DNA of 64,000 bases from Isosphaeraceae bacterium (lineage in GTDB: Bacteria > Planctomycetota > Planctomycetia > Isosphaerales > Isosphaeraceae): NCBI GenBank assembly GCA_026004735.1, contig BPJS01000001.1:1860001-1924000 (forward strand), written 5' to 3'. Position 1 is the stretch's first letter, and every line of letters begins with the position of its first letter. A program made the position numbers and the translations under genes. The notes under the pieces are model-generated. The model ran no database searches and was not told the DNA's origin. It saw nothing but the letters and a program-made list of their open reading frames with translations. Of the stretch, positions 45,683 through 54,071 are shown piece after piece.

Positions 45683-46894
45683 ATGGTTGCCGAATTGGAG
45701 TGGATGGACGAGGAGCGACGGCAGTGGGAGGCCGATGGGCTGATCCGGCGGCTCGAGCCGCGGGCCGCGGCGGCGACGCCCTGGCTCGAGCGGGGCGGCC
45801 GGCGGCTCGTTTCGTTTGCGTCGAACGATTACCTGGGGCTGGCCCACGACGAGCGGGTGGTTGAGGCGGCGGTGGACGCGGTGCGGAGATATGGCTGGGG
45901 AGCCGGGGCGGCTCCGCTGGTGACTGGATGGACCGAGGAGCACGAGGCGCTCGCTGGCGAGTTAGCGCGGTTTGAGGGAGTGGAGGCGGTTGCGATCTTT
46001 GCGAGCGGGTTTGCGGCGAATCTGGGGGCGGTGGCCGCGCTGGTCTCGACGGGTGATCTGGTTGTGCTGGATCGGTTGGCGCATGGAAGTCTGGTGGCCG
46101 GGGCGCGGCTGAGTGGGGCGGAGGTGCGGGTCTTCGGCCACAACGATGTGGATCGGCTGGATCGGATTCTGAGTCGGGCGGCGCGGCGGGTTCGGCGTCT
46201 GCTGGTGGTAACCGAGAGTCTCTTCAGCATGGACGGAGATCAAGCGCCGCTAGCGGAACTGGTCTCGGTCTGCGGTCGGCATCATGCGATGCTGTTGGTC
46301 GACGAGGCCCATGCTACCGGGGTGATTGGATCGGAGGGGCGGGGGCTGGTCAGCGAGTTGGGGCTGGGGGCGGGGGTGACGCTGCGGGTGGGTACGCTGT
46401 CGAAGGCGTTGGGGTCGATCGGGGGATTTGTGGCGGGGAGCCGGCGGGTCGTGGAGCGGGTCTGGCAGTGCGCTGGCTCATTTCGATATTCGACAAGCCT
46501 TCCGACGGCGGCGGTGGCGGCCGCGCGGGCGTCATTGGCGATTGTCGAGGCCGAGCCGGCGCGGCGGCACCGGCTTCACGGGCTGAGCGAGCGTCTGGCC
46601 GAGGGGTTACGCGGCCTGGGCTGGGTGGATCGAAGAAACGGCGGCACAAGTCCGATCGTTCCGGTCGTGATCGGGGGATCTCGGGAGGCGGTAGCGGTGT
46701 CGGAACGGCTGCGGGCCGAGGGCGTGTTTGTTCCGGCGATCCGGCCGCCCACCGTGGCCCGTGGCTCGGCGCGGCTGAGAATCTCGATATCGGCGAATCA
46801 TCAACCCGAGCAGGTCGATCGGCTGCTGAGCGTCTTGAGCGCAACTTGGCGGCAGATCGAGGAGGCGACCCGCGATGGCGAGCCGGCCGATTGA
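45683..46894 (+). CDS. bioF: 8-amino-7-oxononanoate synthase-like (BioF family)
   Basis: A 403-residue alpha-oxoamine synthase, PLP-dependent, most like BioF, which joins pimeloyl thioester and alanine in biotin synthesis. Features: SNDYLGLAHDERV, the LDRLAHGSL region, VDEAHATGVIG, and the PLP lysine in TLSKALGSIGG. The C-terminal small domain ends RGSARLRISISANH, as in the family. Kbl-type enzymes look similar, so the symbol is likely but not certain; the bioB gene in the same window favours biotin. The ATG at 45683 follows GAGGTGAC. The 3' end overlaps the next gene by 20 bases. Confidence 0.87.
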   Translation: MVAELEWMDEERRQWEADGLIRRLEPRAAAATPWLERGGRRLVSFASNDYLGLAHDERVVEAAVDAVRRYGWGAGAAPLVTGWTEEHEALAGELARFEGVEAVAIFASGFAANLGAVAALVSTGDLVVLDRLAHGSLVAGARLSGAEVRVFGHNDVDRLDRILSRAARRVRRLLVVTESLFSMDGDQAPLAELVSVCGRHHAMLLVDEAHATGVIGSEGRGLVSELGLGAGVTLRVGTLSKALGSIGGFVAGSRRVVERVWQCAGSFRYSTSLPTAAVAAARASLAIVEAEPARRHRLHGLSERLAEGLRGLGWVDRRNGGTSPIVPVVIGGSREAVAVSERLRAEGVFVPAIRPPTVARGSARLRISISANHQPEQVDRLLSVLSATWRQIEEATRDGEPAD

Positions 46895-48065
46895 TTGGAA
46901 CGCGGTACGGCAGCACGAGTTTCCGGTCGGCCGGCGGTGGGCGTACTTCGACCACGCCGCGGTCAGCCCGCTACCGGCGCGGTCGGCGGCGCGGCTGCGG
47001 TCGTGGGTCGATCATCAGGAACAGAATGGGGTGGTGGACTGGCCGGTGTGGGAACGGCGGCTGGAGCCACTCCGGGCCGATTTGGCCAACATGATCGGCG
47101 CGTCGGTCGAAGAGATCGCGCTCACGACGAGCACCACCTTGGGTTTAGGACTGGTCGCCGAGGGGTTTCCGTGGCGAGCGGGAGATGTGGTCGTGACCGC
47201 GGCGGATGAATATCCGTCGAATCTTTATCCGTGGATGAATCTGGCAGATCGAGGGGTCGAAGTTCGACGGGTGGCCGGGCGGGATGGGCGGGTCGTGCTG
47301 GACGATCTGGTCAGGGCGATCGACGGACGGACCCGGCTGGTGACGATCAGCCATGTTCAATTTGCGTCCGGGTTTCGGGTGGACCTGGCGGGTTTGGGAG
47401 CGGTGTGCCGAGAGCGAGGCATCGCGTTGTGCGTGGATGCGATTCAGGGGCTGGGACCGCTGAGGATCGACGTCGAGGCCGTGGGAATCGACTTCCTGGC
47501 GGCGGATGGTCACAAATGGTTGCTGGGACCGGAGGGGGCCGGATTTCTGTACGTGCGTCGGTCCTGGCTGGAACGGATGCGGGTCGTAGGCGTGGGATGG
47601 CATAGCGTGGTGGGCACGTATAACGATCCGGATGCATCGTTTGTGCTCAAGCCGACGGCGCAGCGTTGGGAGGGCGGTTCTTACGCCATGCCGGGCATGC
47701 AGGCGTTTGCCGCCAGTGTGGGGTTGATTCGGGAGCTGGGAGAATCGGTGGTCTCCGAGCGGATCTTGCAGCAAGCCGAGCGTTGCCGTGAGCTGGCGCG
47801 GCGGTGGGGCTGGTCGGTGTATGGACCGAAGAGCCCCTCCGAGGAGTCGGGGATCGTGGTCATTGAGAAGCCAGGGGTGGATCCGGCGCGATTCGTGGCG
47901 GCGGCGCGGGAGGCCGGGGTGGTGATCTGCGCACGCCGCGGGCGTGTCCGGCTCAGTCCGCACGTTTACAATGATGATGAGGATTATGAACGGCTGGAGC
48001 GGCTGCTCCGGGAGGGCCCGGCCTGCGGCGCGGGACCAGAGGTCGGACGAGCGGCGCGAAGCTGA
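46875..48065 (+). CDS. Class V aminotransferase (cysteine desulfurase/epimerase-like)
   Basis: A 396-residue PLP-dependent fold-type I enzyme of aminotransferase class V. Seen: YFDHAAVSPLP, TTSTTLGLGLV, a TISHVQFASG motif, VDAIQGLGPL (PLP-binding Asp), and the PLP lysine in ADGHKWLLGPEGAGFLYV. This layout is shared by SufS/IscS-like desulfurases and isopenicillin-N-epimerase-like proteins. It lacks the obvious catalytic Cys loop of true desulfurases, so its substrate is unknown. It starts inside the 3' end of bioF, so the two are probably translationally coupled. Confidence 0.85.
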   Translation: MASRPIDWNAVRQHEFPVGRRWAYFDHAAVSPLPARSAARLRSWVDHQEQNGVVDWPVWERRLEPLRADLANMIGASVEEIALTTSTTLGLGLVAEGFPWRAGDVVVTAADEYPSNLYPWMNLADRGVEVRRVAGRDGRVVLDDLVRAIDGRTRLVTISHVQFASGFRVDLAGLGAVCRERGIALCVDAIQGLGPLRIDVEAVGIDFLAADGHKWLLGPEGAGFLYVRRSWLERMRVVGVGWHSVVGTYNDPDASFVLKPTAQRWEGGSYAMPGMQAFAASVGLIRELGESVVSERILQQAERCRELARRWGWSVYGPKSPSEESGIVVIEKPGVDPARFVAAAREAGVVICARRGRVRLSPHVYNDDEDYERLERLLREGPACGAGPEVGRAARS

Positions 48066-48108
48066 GACTCGAGCGATACGCAAGCACGCGCGGCGGTGGA
48101 GGTGGTCC

Positions 48109-48696
48109 ATGCGCGGGCAGACCGACCAGAAGCGGTTGGGCGAGGCAGCGGCGCACGTTCCGCGAATCGCCGTTTACACCGGGACGTTTGACCCGCTCAC
48201 GTTGGGTCATCTCGATGTGATTCGGCGTGGGGTCAAGTTGTTTGACGGGCTGATTGTCGGCATCGGCGTCAATCCGAACAAGGAGATGTTGTTCACGATC
48301 GAGGAGCGCGTTGAGCTCGCGCGGCGGGTGGTAGCGCCGTGGCCGACGGTGCGGGTCGAACCGTTTCACGAGCTGGCGGTTCAGTTCGTGCGGCGGATCG
48401 GGGCCCGGGTGATTCTGCGAGGGGTGCGAACGCTCTCCGACATGGAGTACGAATTCAGTATGACCCTGACCAACTACCGGCTCGATCCCGAGGTCGAGAC
48501 GGTCTTCTTGATGGCCGATGGCGAATACTCGCACGTTTCGAGCAGCCTGACCAAGCAGGTGGCCCGATTCGGCGGGGCCGAGGCGCTCGCTCGATTCGTA
48601 CCCGAGGAATTGATCGAGCCGATCATGGCCAAGATCAGCCGGGGAAATGTCGCAGTGGGGTCGGGGCCGGACGGGTCGGGCGGAGCGATGGTCTGA
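48109..48696 (+). CDS. coaD: Phosphopantetheine adenylyltransferase CoaD
   Basis: A 195-residue nucleotidyltransferase making dephospho-CoA from 4'-phosphopantetheine and ATP. It has T24-GTFDP with the GH motif (TGTFDPLTLGHLDVI), VGIGVNPNKEMLFTIEERVEL, ILRGVRTLSDMEYEFSMTLTN and the second signature SSSLTKQVARFGG. It is slightly longer than E. coli CoaD, with a 16-residue N-terminal and a short Gly-rich C-terminal extension. GGTGGAGGTGG precedes the ATG at 48109. It is the last gene of the aroB operon and is convergent with mcsB. Confidence 0.95.
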   Translation: MRGQTDQKRLGEAAAHVPRIAVYTGTFDPLTLGHLDVIRRGVKLFDGLIVGIGVNPNKEMLFTIEERVELARRVVAPWPTVRVEPFHELAVQFVRRIGARVILRGVRTLSDMEYEFSMTLTNYRLDPEVETVFLMADGEYSHVSSSLTKQVARFGGAEALARFVPEELIEPIMAKISRGNVAVGSGPDGSGGAMV

Positions 48697-48706
48697 GGCC
48701 GCCGGC

Positions 48707-49768
48707 TCAATTGGCCTGATGGCGGCCGTTGGCCAGGCGGGACCGAAGATACTGAGCGCGGGCGACGTTGCGATCGTCGACTTCGAGATGCCGCCCCTGA
48801 ATCTTCTGGAGGTGGGCGGGCTGGGTATGGATGAACAATTCGTTGACGGTGGGGATTTCCAGGTCGTCGATCAGTCCGAGGTTGATGCCCATGCGGACCG
48901 AGGAGAGCAGGTGCATGGTCTCCTCGCTGGAGATCTGGTGGGCGGTTTTGAGGACGCCGTAGGCGCGGCTGACCTGGTCGTGGAGGTTCTGCCGGCGGTT
49001 TTCGAGGAGTTCCTTGCGTGCCCGGCGTTCGTACTCAATGACCTGGGGAATGATGTCGTTGATGGTGCGGATGGTCTCGGCCTCGCTTTTGCCGAGGGTT
49101 TGCTGGTTGGAGATTTGGTAGAAGTCGCCAAAGGCCTGGGTACCTTCGCCGTAAAGGCCCCGGACGGCGAGGTTGATTTTGTGGAGGGCTCGGAAGACTT
49201 TCTCAATCTCCCGGCTCTGGACCAGGGCGGGCAGGTGAAGCATCACGCCGACGCGGATTCCGGTTCCGACGTTGGTGGGGCAGGCGGTGAGGTAGCCGAG
49301 CTGGCTATGGAAGGCGAAGTCGAGCGACTCCTCCAGAGCGTCATCGAGTTGGTTGATCCGTTCCCAGACCTCGTGGAGCGAGAGTCCGGAGTGCATGACC
49401 TGGAGGCGGAGGTGGTCTTCCTCGTTGACCATGATCGAGACGTTTTCCTCGGGGCCGATGGCGACGCCGCGCGGTCCCTCGGCGGTCATAAGCTCCCGAG
49501 AAATCAGTTGGCGTTCGACCAGGAACTGGCGATCGAGCGGATTCAGGACGTGGACATCCAGGTAGTGAAGTTGGGGGTCGACGCGAGCGATGGCGGTGCG
49601 GACCTCGCGTTCGATTTCGGCCTTATCGCCCCGACTGGCGCGGTTGGTGAACGGGTAGGTGGCGAGGTTGCGGGCCAGGCGGATCCGGGAGCACATGACG
49701 ATGTCGCTCTCGGAACCGGTCCCTCGAAGCCACTCGCCGGAAGTGCGTGTCAGGTCGTCCAGGTTCAT
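48707..49768 (-). CDS. mcsB: Protein arginine kinase McsB
   Basis: A 353-residue phosphagen-kinase-fold enzyme that phosphorylates arginine on proteins, marking them for ClpCP degradation in Bacillus. The catalytic-region features are SDIVMCSRIRLARN, the NEEDHLRLQ segment (E116/E117), and the essential cysteine C163 in ACPTNVGTGIRVGV. The C-terminal part (INDIIPQVIEYERRARKEL) is the McsB-specific extension with the pArg-binding region. It is preceded by two McsA-like genes on the same strand, its ATG overlapping the last four bases of the nearer one. clpC and ctsR are not in the window. Confidence 0.95.
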   Translation of the reverse strand: MNLDDLTRTSGEWLRGTGSESDIVMCSRIRLARNLATYPFTNRASRGDKAEIEREVRTAIARVDPQLHYLDVHVLNPLDRQFLVERQLISRELMTAEGPRGVAIGPEENVSIMVNEEDHLRLQVMHSGLSLHEVWERINQLDDALEESLDFAFHSQLGYLTACPTNVGTGIRVGVMLHLPALVQSREIEKVFRALHKINLAVRGLYGEGTQAFGDFYQISNQQTLGKSEAETIRTINDIIPQVIEYERRARKELLENRRQNLHDQVSRAYGVLKTAHQISSEETMHLLSSVRMGINLGLIDDLEIPTVNELFIHTQPAHLQKIQGRHLEVDDRNVARAQYLRSRLANGRHQAN

Positions 49769-50259
49769 GAAGTCGCGTCCTTGGATGCGTCGCGGATCGC
49801 GTCGCGGAGTTGAGCGGCGGTTTCGTAGTCCTGCTCGGCGACGGCGGCGGCCAGGGCGGTCCGCAACTGGATCAGTTCGGGACCGCGCGTCGGGCGGCGG
49901 CGGGGACGCTTACCGACGTGACGGGTCGCTCCGTGGGCTCGCCCCAACAGCGGGACTAGGCCCTGGTGGAATGCCGTGTAGTCGTGCGGGCAGCCGAGGC
50001 GGCCCACCGAGCGGAACTCCATGAAGCTGATCCGGCAGCACGGACAGCGGCGGCGAGCCAGTTCGCCGACGATCTCCCCGAGATGAGCCAGCACAAATTT
50101 CTGGAGGATCGACTCCAACGGCAGGACCACCGCCGGATCAAGGGGAGCCACACCGAGCCGTTGAGCGCATTCGAGGCAGTAGTGGACTTCGCGAACTGTC
50201 CCTTCGATCGATTCCCGAAGGTGTACGCTGGCCTGCTGATCGCAACGGTCGCATTGCAT
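49765..50259 (-). CDS. McsA-like zinc-finger/UVR protein (copy B, next to mcsB)
   Basis: A 164-residue McsA-type activator and adaptor of McsB. It has two zinc knuckles, C3-x2-C6 with C28-x2-C31 and a second around C72, C74, C75 and C90 (RRRCPCCRISFMEF, LGCPHDY). A C-terminal UVR domain follows (about 130-162, ELIQLRTALAAAVAEQDYETAAQLRDAIR). The central RCPCCRISFMEF segment matches the copy A segment SCPYCQITFLEF. The stop overlaps the mcsB start. Likely function: McsB activation and chaperone contact. Confidence 0.9.
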   Translation of the reverse strand: MQCDRCDQQASVHLRESIEGTVREVHYCLECAQRLGVAPLDPAVVLPLESILQKFVLAHLGEIVGELARRRCPCCRISFMEFRSVGRLGCPHDYTAFHQGLVPLLGRAHGATRHVGKRPRRRPTRGPELIQLRTALAAAVAEQDYETAAQLRDAIRDASKDATS

Positions 50260-50310
50260 GGTCAGTTCGGCCTAGTCCGGGAGGCGAAGTGAGGCCAGGA
50301 ACGAAGTACG

Positions 50311-50817
50311 TCAGCGCTCGGTTGGGGTTTCCAGGGACTTGATCTGGTCACGAAGTTGCGCGGCGGTCTCGTAATCCTCGACCTCGATGGCCTGCTTGAG
50401 CCGCTTGCGGAGTTCGATCAACTCGGAGTGTCGGAGCGAGGACTGAGGCGCCCGGCGTGGGACTTTACCGACGTGCCGCGTTTCATCGTGGATGTTTTCG
50501 ATCAGCGGGAGCAGCTCGTCGCGGAAGACGTCGTAGTCGTGGGGGCAGCCCAGGCGACCCGAGTTGCGAAACTCGAGAAACGTGATCTGACAATATGGGC
50601 AGCTCTGACGCTCGGCCCGCGTCGGTTCTTTCGCCTTGAACGGCGCCTTCAATGCTCCGCCAGGCTCGGCCTCGGCGGACGATGCCTCGCCGGCCGGCTG
50701 AGCCAGGTGCTGCCGGACGTGCTCGTCGCAGAAGTGATACTCGCTGACCTTCCCCCGCTCGATATCGGTGATGTGATACGTTGCGGGCTTGGAGCAACGC
50801 TGGCATTTCTCCCTCAT
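50311..50817 (-). CDS. mcsA: McsA-like zinc-finger/UVR protein (copy A)
   Basis: A 168-residue second McsA-like protein, 51 bases upstream of copy B. The N-terminal knuckle is C5-x2-C8 with C30-x2-H33 (HFCDEH), so one ligand is His rather than Cys. The central knuckle is SCPYCQITFLEFRNSGRLGCPHDYDVF. The UVR domain is RKRLKQAIEVEDYETAAQLRDQI. A Glu/Ala/Pro-rich linker not found in copy B separates the first two knuckles. The ATG at 50817 is preferred; an upstream extension to 50871 is low-complexity. It heads an mcsA-mcsA-mcsB operon with an upstream palindrome at 50988-51010. Whether the copies do different jobs is unknown. Confidence 0.9.
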   Translation of the reverse strand: MREKCQRCSKPATYHITDIERGKVSEYHFCDEHVRQHLAQPAGEASSAEAEPGGALKAPFKAKEPTRAERQSCPYCQITFLEFRNSGRLGCPHDYDVFRDELLPLIENIHDETRHVGKVPRRAPQSSLRHSELIELRKRLKQAIEVEDYETAAQLRDQIKSLETPTER

Positions 50818-51414
50818 CGCCGACAGGCTCCGAGCTGAACGGGGCGGGGCGGGCGTTCGACATGGCCGCAACTTGGTTCACCCGGCCGGGTGTGAGGTCC
50901 TCGGGCCTCGGACCCCAAAACGAATTATGAGGGCGCTGGCGCAGGCCTGTCAAGGAACGCCGGAGAGCGGCGGCGGCTCCCAAAAGCCCCTAAATTTTCG
51001 AGATTTAGGGCGAGTCGAGGTGCCTCCGGCACCGTTCAACCGAGGCGACGCGGTGGCGGCCCGATCCGCGTCCGCGGTCTGCCGGTCAAGCGATCCAAGC
51101 CATCCAGATTCTGGCGACCGTGAGAGAGGCCGCCCTGAGCCGGGATAGCCACGTTAGGATACTGGTCCCGCTGGGAAAAGGGACAACTCATTCGGATCGA
51201 CTCATGGGAAGAGAACGCACCGACGGGCGGGGCGGGAGTGGCCGAACCGGGATGTTTGGCTGCTGTGGTCGTGAGCTCGGGAGACGAAGGGGGCCGATCG
51301 GGGCAAGGGGGGGAATGAGGGGGCTGAGCACCGAGTGCGCCGACCTTGTGGGTCCGCGCGGGCGGGCACTACGATAAGCGTTCGGGCGGACGCTGAGGGC
51401 GGCGAGGGGCGGAT
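50818..51414. other. Intergenic region between the mcs operon and trpE
   Basis: About 600 bases between divergent genes, with no credible coding frame. It contains the palindrome at 50988-51010 and a generally less GC-rich patch around 50985-51010. I see no trp leader peptide, T-box or attenuator that I would defend. Promoters for both flanking operons should be here. Confidence 0.5.
50988..51010. promoter_or_regulatory. AT-rich palindrome, candidate operator or hairpin
   Basis: Perfect 8-base inverted repeat CCCTAAAT (50988-50995) and ATTTAGGG (51003-51010) around a 7-base spacer. It stands out as AT-rich in a GC-rich intergenic region and lies about 170 bases upstream of the mcsA start and 400 upstream of trpE. 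No T-run follows on either strand, so it is more like an operator than a terminator. It does not match the known CtsR or CIRCE heat-shock sites. Confidence 0.55.
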
Positions 51415-52950
51415 ATGGGACCGTATCGACCCAGTCTGGACGAATGCCGGCAGTGGGCGGGGCAGGCTGGCCGGTTTCCCGTCTATCGGGTGCTCCAGGC
51501 CGACCATCTAACGCCCGTCTCGGCGTTTGGCCTGCTTCACCGGGGAGGTCCTGGGTTTCTTTTTGAGAGTGTGGTGGGCGGGGAGAAGGTTGGCCGCTAT
51601 TCGTTTCTGGGGACGGAGCCATTTCTACGGTTCGAGGCGTTCGGCGAAGAGGTCCGGCTCCGCACAAGCGAGGGAGGGGAGCGGGTCGAGACGCCCGGTC
51701 CTGGGCGGACGCCGCTGGACGTGCTCGAAGAGGTGTTGAGGTCGCATCGAACGCCGCAGCTTTCCGGAATGCCACGGTTTTTGGGAGGGGCGGTGGGTTA
51801 TGCGGCGTATGACGTGGTCCGCTACCTGGAGCGTTTGCCGAACGCGCCACCGGATGATCGCGGGCTTCCGGAGCTGAGCTTTGGGCTTTATGGCGAGATG
51901 GTCGTCTTCGACCACATTCGCAAAGTGGTGATGGTCGTGGCGCTGGGCGAGGTGCCCCGGGAGGCGGCGGGATGGCCGGGAGCGTATCAGGAGGCATGCC
52001 GACGAGTGGATCGGCTGGTCGATCGGCTCTCCCAGCCTGTGACGGGGCTGAGACCACGAGATATTACGCTGGGCGGCGATCCCTCGCGGCCGGCCCGCTC
52101 GAACTTCACGCGGGAGGAGTTTGAGGCGGTGGTTCGGCGGTGTCAGGAATACATTCGCGCGGGCGATGTGTTTCAGGTCGTTCCGAGCCAACGGTTTGAG
52201 GTTCGAACGACGGCGCTGCCGTTTGACATTTACCGGGCCTTGCGGATCATCAATCCCAGCCCGTTTTTGTTTTACTTGGATTTGGGCGGCGAGCTGGCGC
52301 TGGTGGGAAGCTCGCCGGAGATCCTGGTCCGGGTGGAGGAAGGGGAGGTGACAGTCCGGCCGATCGCGGGCACGCGGCGGCGGGGGCGCGACGAGCAGGA
52401 AGACGCGGCATTGGCGGCCGACCTGCTCTCGGACAAGAAAGAGCGGGCCGAGCACGTGATGCTGGTCGACCTGGGACGTAACGACGTTGGGCGGGTGGCC
52501 GAGGCGGGCAGTGTCCGGATCAGCGAATTGATGGTGGTGGAGCGGTATTCGCATGTGATGCATATCACGTCGAACGTCACCGGCCGGCTGGCGTCGGGCC
52601 GGACGGCGTTCGACGCCTTGAAGGCGGGAATGCCGGCGGGCACGGTCAGCGGCGCGCCCAAGGTCCGGGCGATGGAGATTTTGGACGAGCTGGAGCCGCA
52701 ACGACGCGGTCCCTATGCGGGAGCCGTCGGCTATTTCGACTTTTCGGGCAATATGGATATGTGTATAGCTCTTCGAACCATTGTCTGCCAGGGCGATCGA
52801 GCCTATGTTCAGGCCGGAGCCGGTGTTGTCTACGACAGCGACCCGGCCGCCGAGTACGAGGAGACCTGCAACAAGGCGAAGGCGATGCTCCGCGCGATTG
52901 AGCTGGCCGAGGGAGAGCCGTCTGGCGAGCAGTCCCTGGGCGAGGGCTGA
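51415..52950 (+). CDS. trpE: Anthranilate synthase component I TrpE
   Basis: A 511-residue chorismate-utilising enzyme making anthranilate for tryptophan. The tryptophan feedback site is seen as FLFESVVGGEKVGRYSFLG (compare the LLES motif). The catalytic core has GSSPEILVRVEEGEVTVRPI, IAGTRRRGRDEQED, LVDLGRNDVGRVAEAGSV, MHITSNVTGRL, PAGTVSGAPKVRAMEILDELE and GAVGYFDFSGNMDMCIALRT. The start at 51415 is good. No trpG or trpD follows; the next gene is a sugar kinase on the other strand, so the tryptophan genes are dispersed. Confidence 0.97.
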   Translation: MGPYRPSLDECRQWAGQAGRFPVYRVLQADHLTPVSAFGLLHRGGPGFLFESVVGGEKVGRYSFLGTEPFLRFEAFGEEVRLRTSEGGERVETPGPGRTPLDVLEEVLRSHRTPQLSGMPRFLGGAVGYAAYDVVRYLERLPNAPPDDRGLPELSFGLYGEMVVFDHIRKVVMVVALGEVPREAAGWPGAYQEACRRVDRLVDRLSQPVTGLRPRDITLGGDPSRPARSNFTREEFEAVVRRCQEYIRAGDVFQVVPSQRFEVRTTALPFDIYRALRIINPSPFLFYLDLGGELALVGSSPEILVRVEEGEVTVRPIAGTRRRGRDEQEDAALAADLLSDKKERAEHVMLVDLGRNDVGRVAEAGSVRISELMVVERYSHVMHITSNVTGRLASGRTAFDALKAGMPAGTVSGAPKVRAMEILDELEPQRRGPYAGAVGYFDFSGNMDMCIALRTIVCQGDRAYVQAGAGVVYDSDPAAEYEETCNKAKAMLRAIELAEGEPSGEQSLGEG

Positions 52951-52987
52951 GTGAGTCCGGAGCCGACCAAGTCGAGGCCGAGGCGGA

Positions 52988-54004
52988 TCAAGCTGGTTCG
53001 ATGCGGACGTGAGCCGCGAGCGCCTCGACCTCGCTCCGACTGATGGCGCCGGCGGTCCAGGTTGCTGCGTTGGCGGACCCAGCGGCCAGTCCAAACCGGA
53101 GGCAGGCTTCGGGGGGCAGGCGGCGGAGCCAGGCGTCGGCCAGACCGGCCAGCATGCAGTCTCCCGAGCCGACGGGGTTGACTTCGCGGACGGCTGGGGG
53201 CAGAGCGCGGACGATCTGGCCGTCGAGAGCGGCCAGCACGGGGCGGGGTCCGTCCGTGATGGCGGCGAGCCGGACACCGCCGTGCGCCCAGCGGTGAAGA
53301 AGCTCCTTGAGCGATGGGAGATCGGGTGAAGGTACGCCCAAGAATTGTCCAGCCTCATGGCGGTTGACGTGGATTACGGTCGGGCAGGGCGGCTCGAGGG
53401 CGGTCAAGGCTGCGCCGTAGGTGTCAAGAAAGGTCGGGATCGATGCCGGGTGGGCCTCGTGAACCAACTGGGCGAACAGCCGATCGGTGGCCGGCGACGG
53501 GCTGGAGCCCGCCAAGACGAGAAGACGGATCCGCCGAGCCTGGATCGCGGCGCGGATCGGGTTGAGGAAACGCGCGGCCTCGGTGTCGGTGATGGCGGGG
53601 TCGGGGTCGAAGAAGGCGGTGTCGGGGGTCCGGGGGTCCTGGCTACGGACGGTCAAGATGACTCGGGTTGGTGCCTCGGTGGCAACGGTCCAGGGATCCA
53701 GGCCGTCCTGGAGGCGGAGCAGCTCGACGCAGCGGCGGCCGACGGCGCCGCCCAGTAGTGTGGCGGGACGAACCTGGGTATGACCTAAGCGCTTCAGGGC
53801 ACGCGCGACATTGTTCCCCTTGCCGCCGACGACTTCCTCGACCTGGGTGCCGCGAACCTTGTCGCCGGGCAACCAGGCGGGGACGACGAGCGTTTTGTCG
53901 AGGCACGGATTGAGAGTGACGCAGAGAAGCGAGCCAGAAGAGAAGGGGGATGGAGCTGGCGACGGCGGATCGCTGGGGGCATCGGCGGAAGCGGCGCGGC
54001 TCAT
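52988..54004 (-). CDS. 1-phosphofructokinase family sugar kinase (PfkB)
   Basis: A 338-residue ribokinase-fold kinase closest to 1-phosphofructokinase, tagatose-6-phosphate kinase and LacC. Features: LCVTLNPCLDKTL at the start of the fold, GGKGNNVARALKRLGH (sugar-phosphate binding), LAGSSPSPATDRLF, and the ATP site with catalytic Asp in VNPVGSGDCMLAGLADA. A short Pro/Ser tail precedes the fold. The start at 54004 is likely. Substrate (fructose-1-phosphate, tagatose-6-phosphate or another hexose-phosphate) is not decided by the sequence; no PTS genes are nearby. Confidence 0.87.
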   Translation of the reverse strand: MSRAASADAPSDPPSPAPSPFSSGSLLCVTLNPCLDKTLVVPAWLPGDKVRGTQVEEVVGGKGNNVARALKRLGHTQVRPATLLGGAVGRRCVELLRLQDGLDPWTVATEAPTRVILTVRSQDPRTPDTAFFDPDPAITDTEAARFLNPIRAAIQARRIRLLVLAGSSPSPATDRLFAQLVHEAHPASIPTFLDTYGAALTALEPPCPTVIHVNRHEAGQFLGVPSPDLPSLKELLHRWAHGGVRLAAITDGPRPVLAALDGQIVRALPPAVREVNPVGSGDCMLAGLADAWLRRLPPEACLRFGLAAGSANAATWTAGAISRSEVEALAAHVRIEPA

Positions 54005-54071
54005 TGTCGCAGGCTCCGGAGTTGGCTACTTTGGGAGTCTTGCAGACCGTGGATCGTCACCTGGAGCGGTT

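Noticed and set aside
50818..51414. trp attenuator or leader peptide upstream of trpE
   Set aside because: No short frame with clustered Trp codons next to competing hairpins was found.
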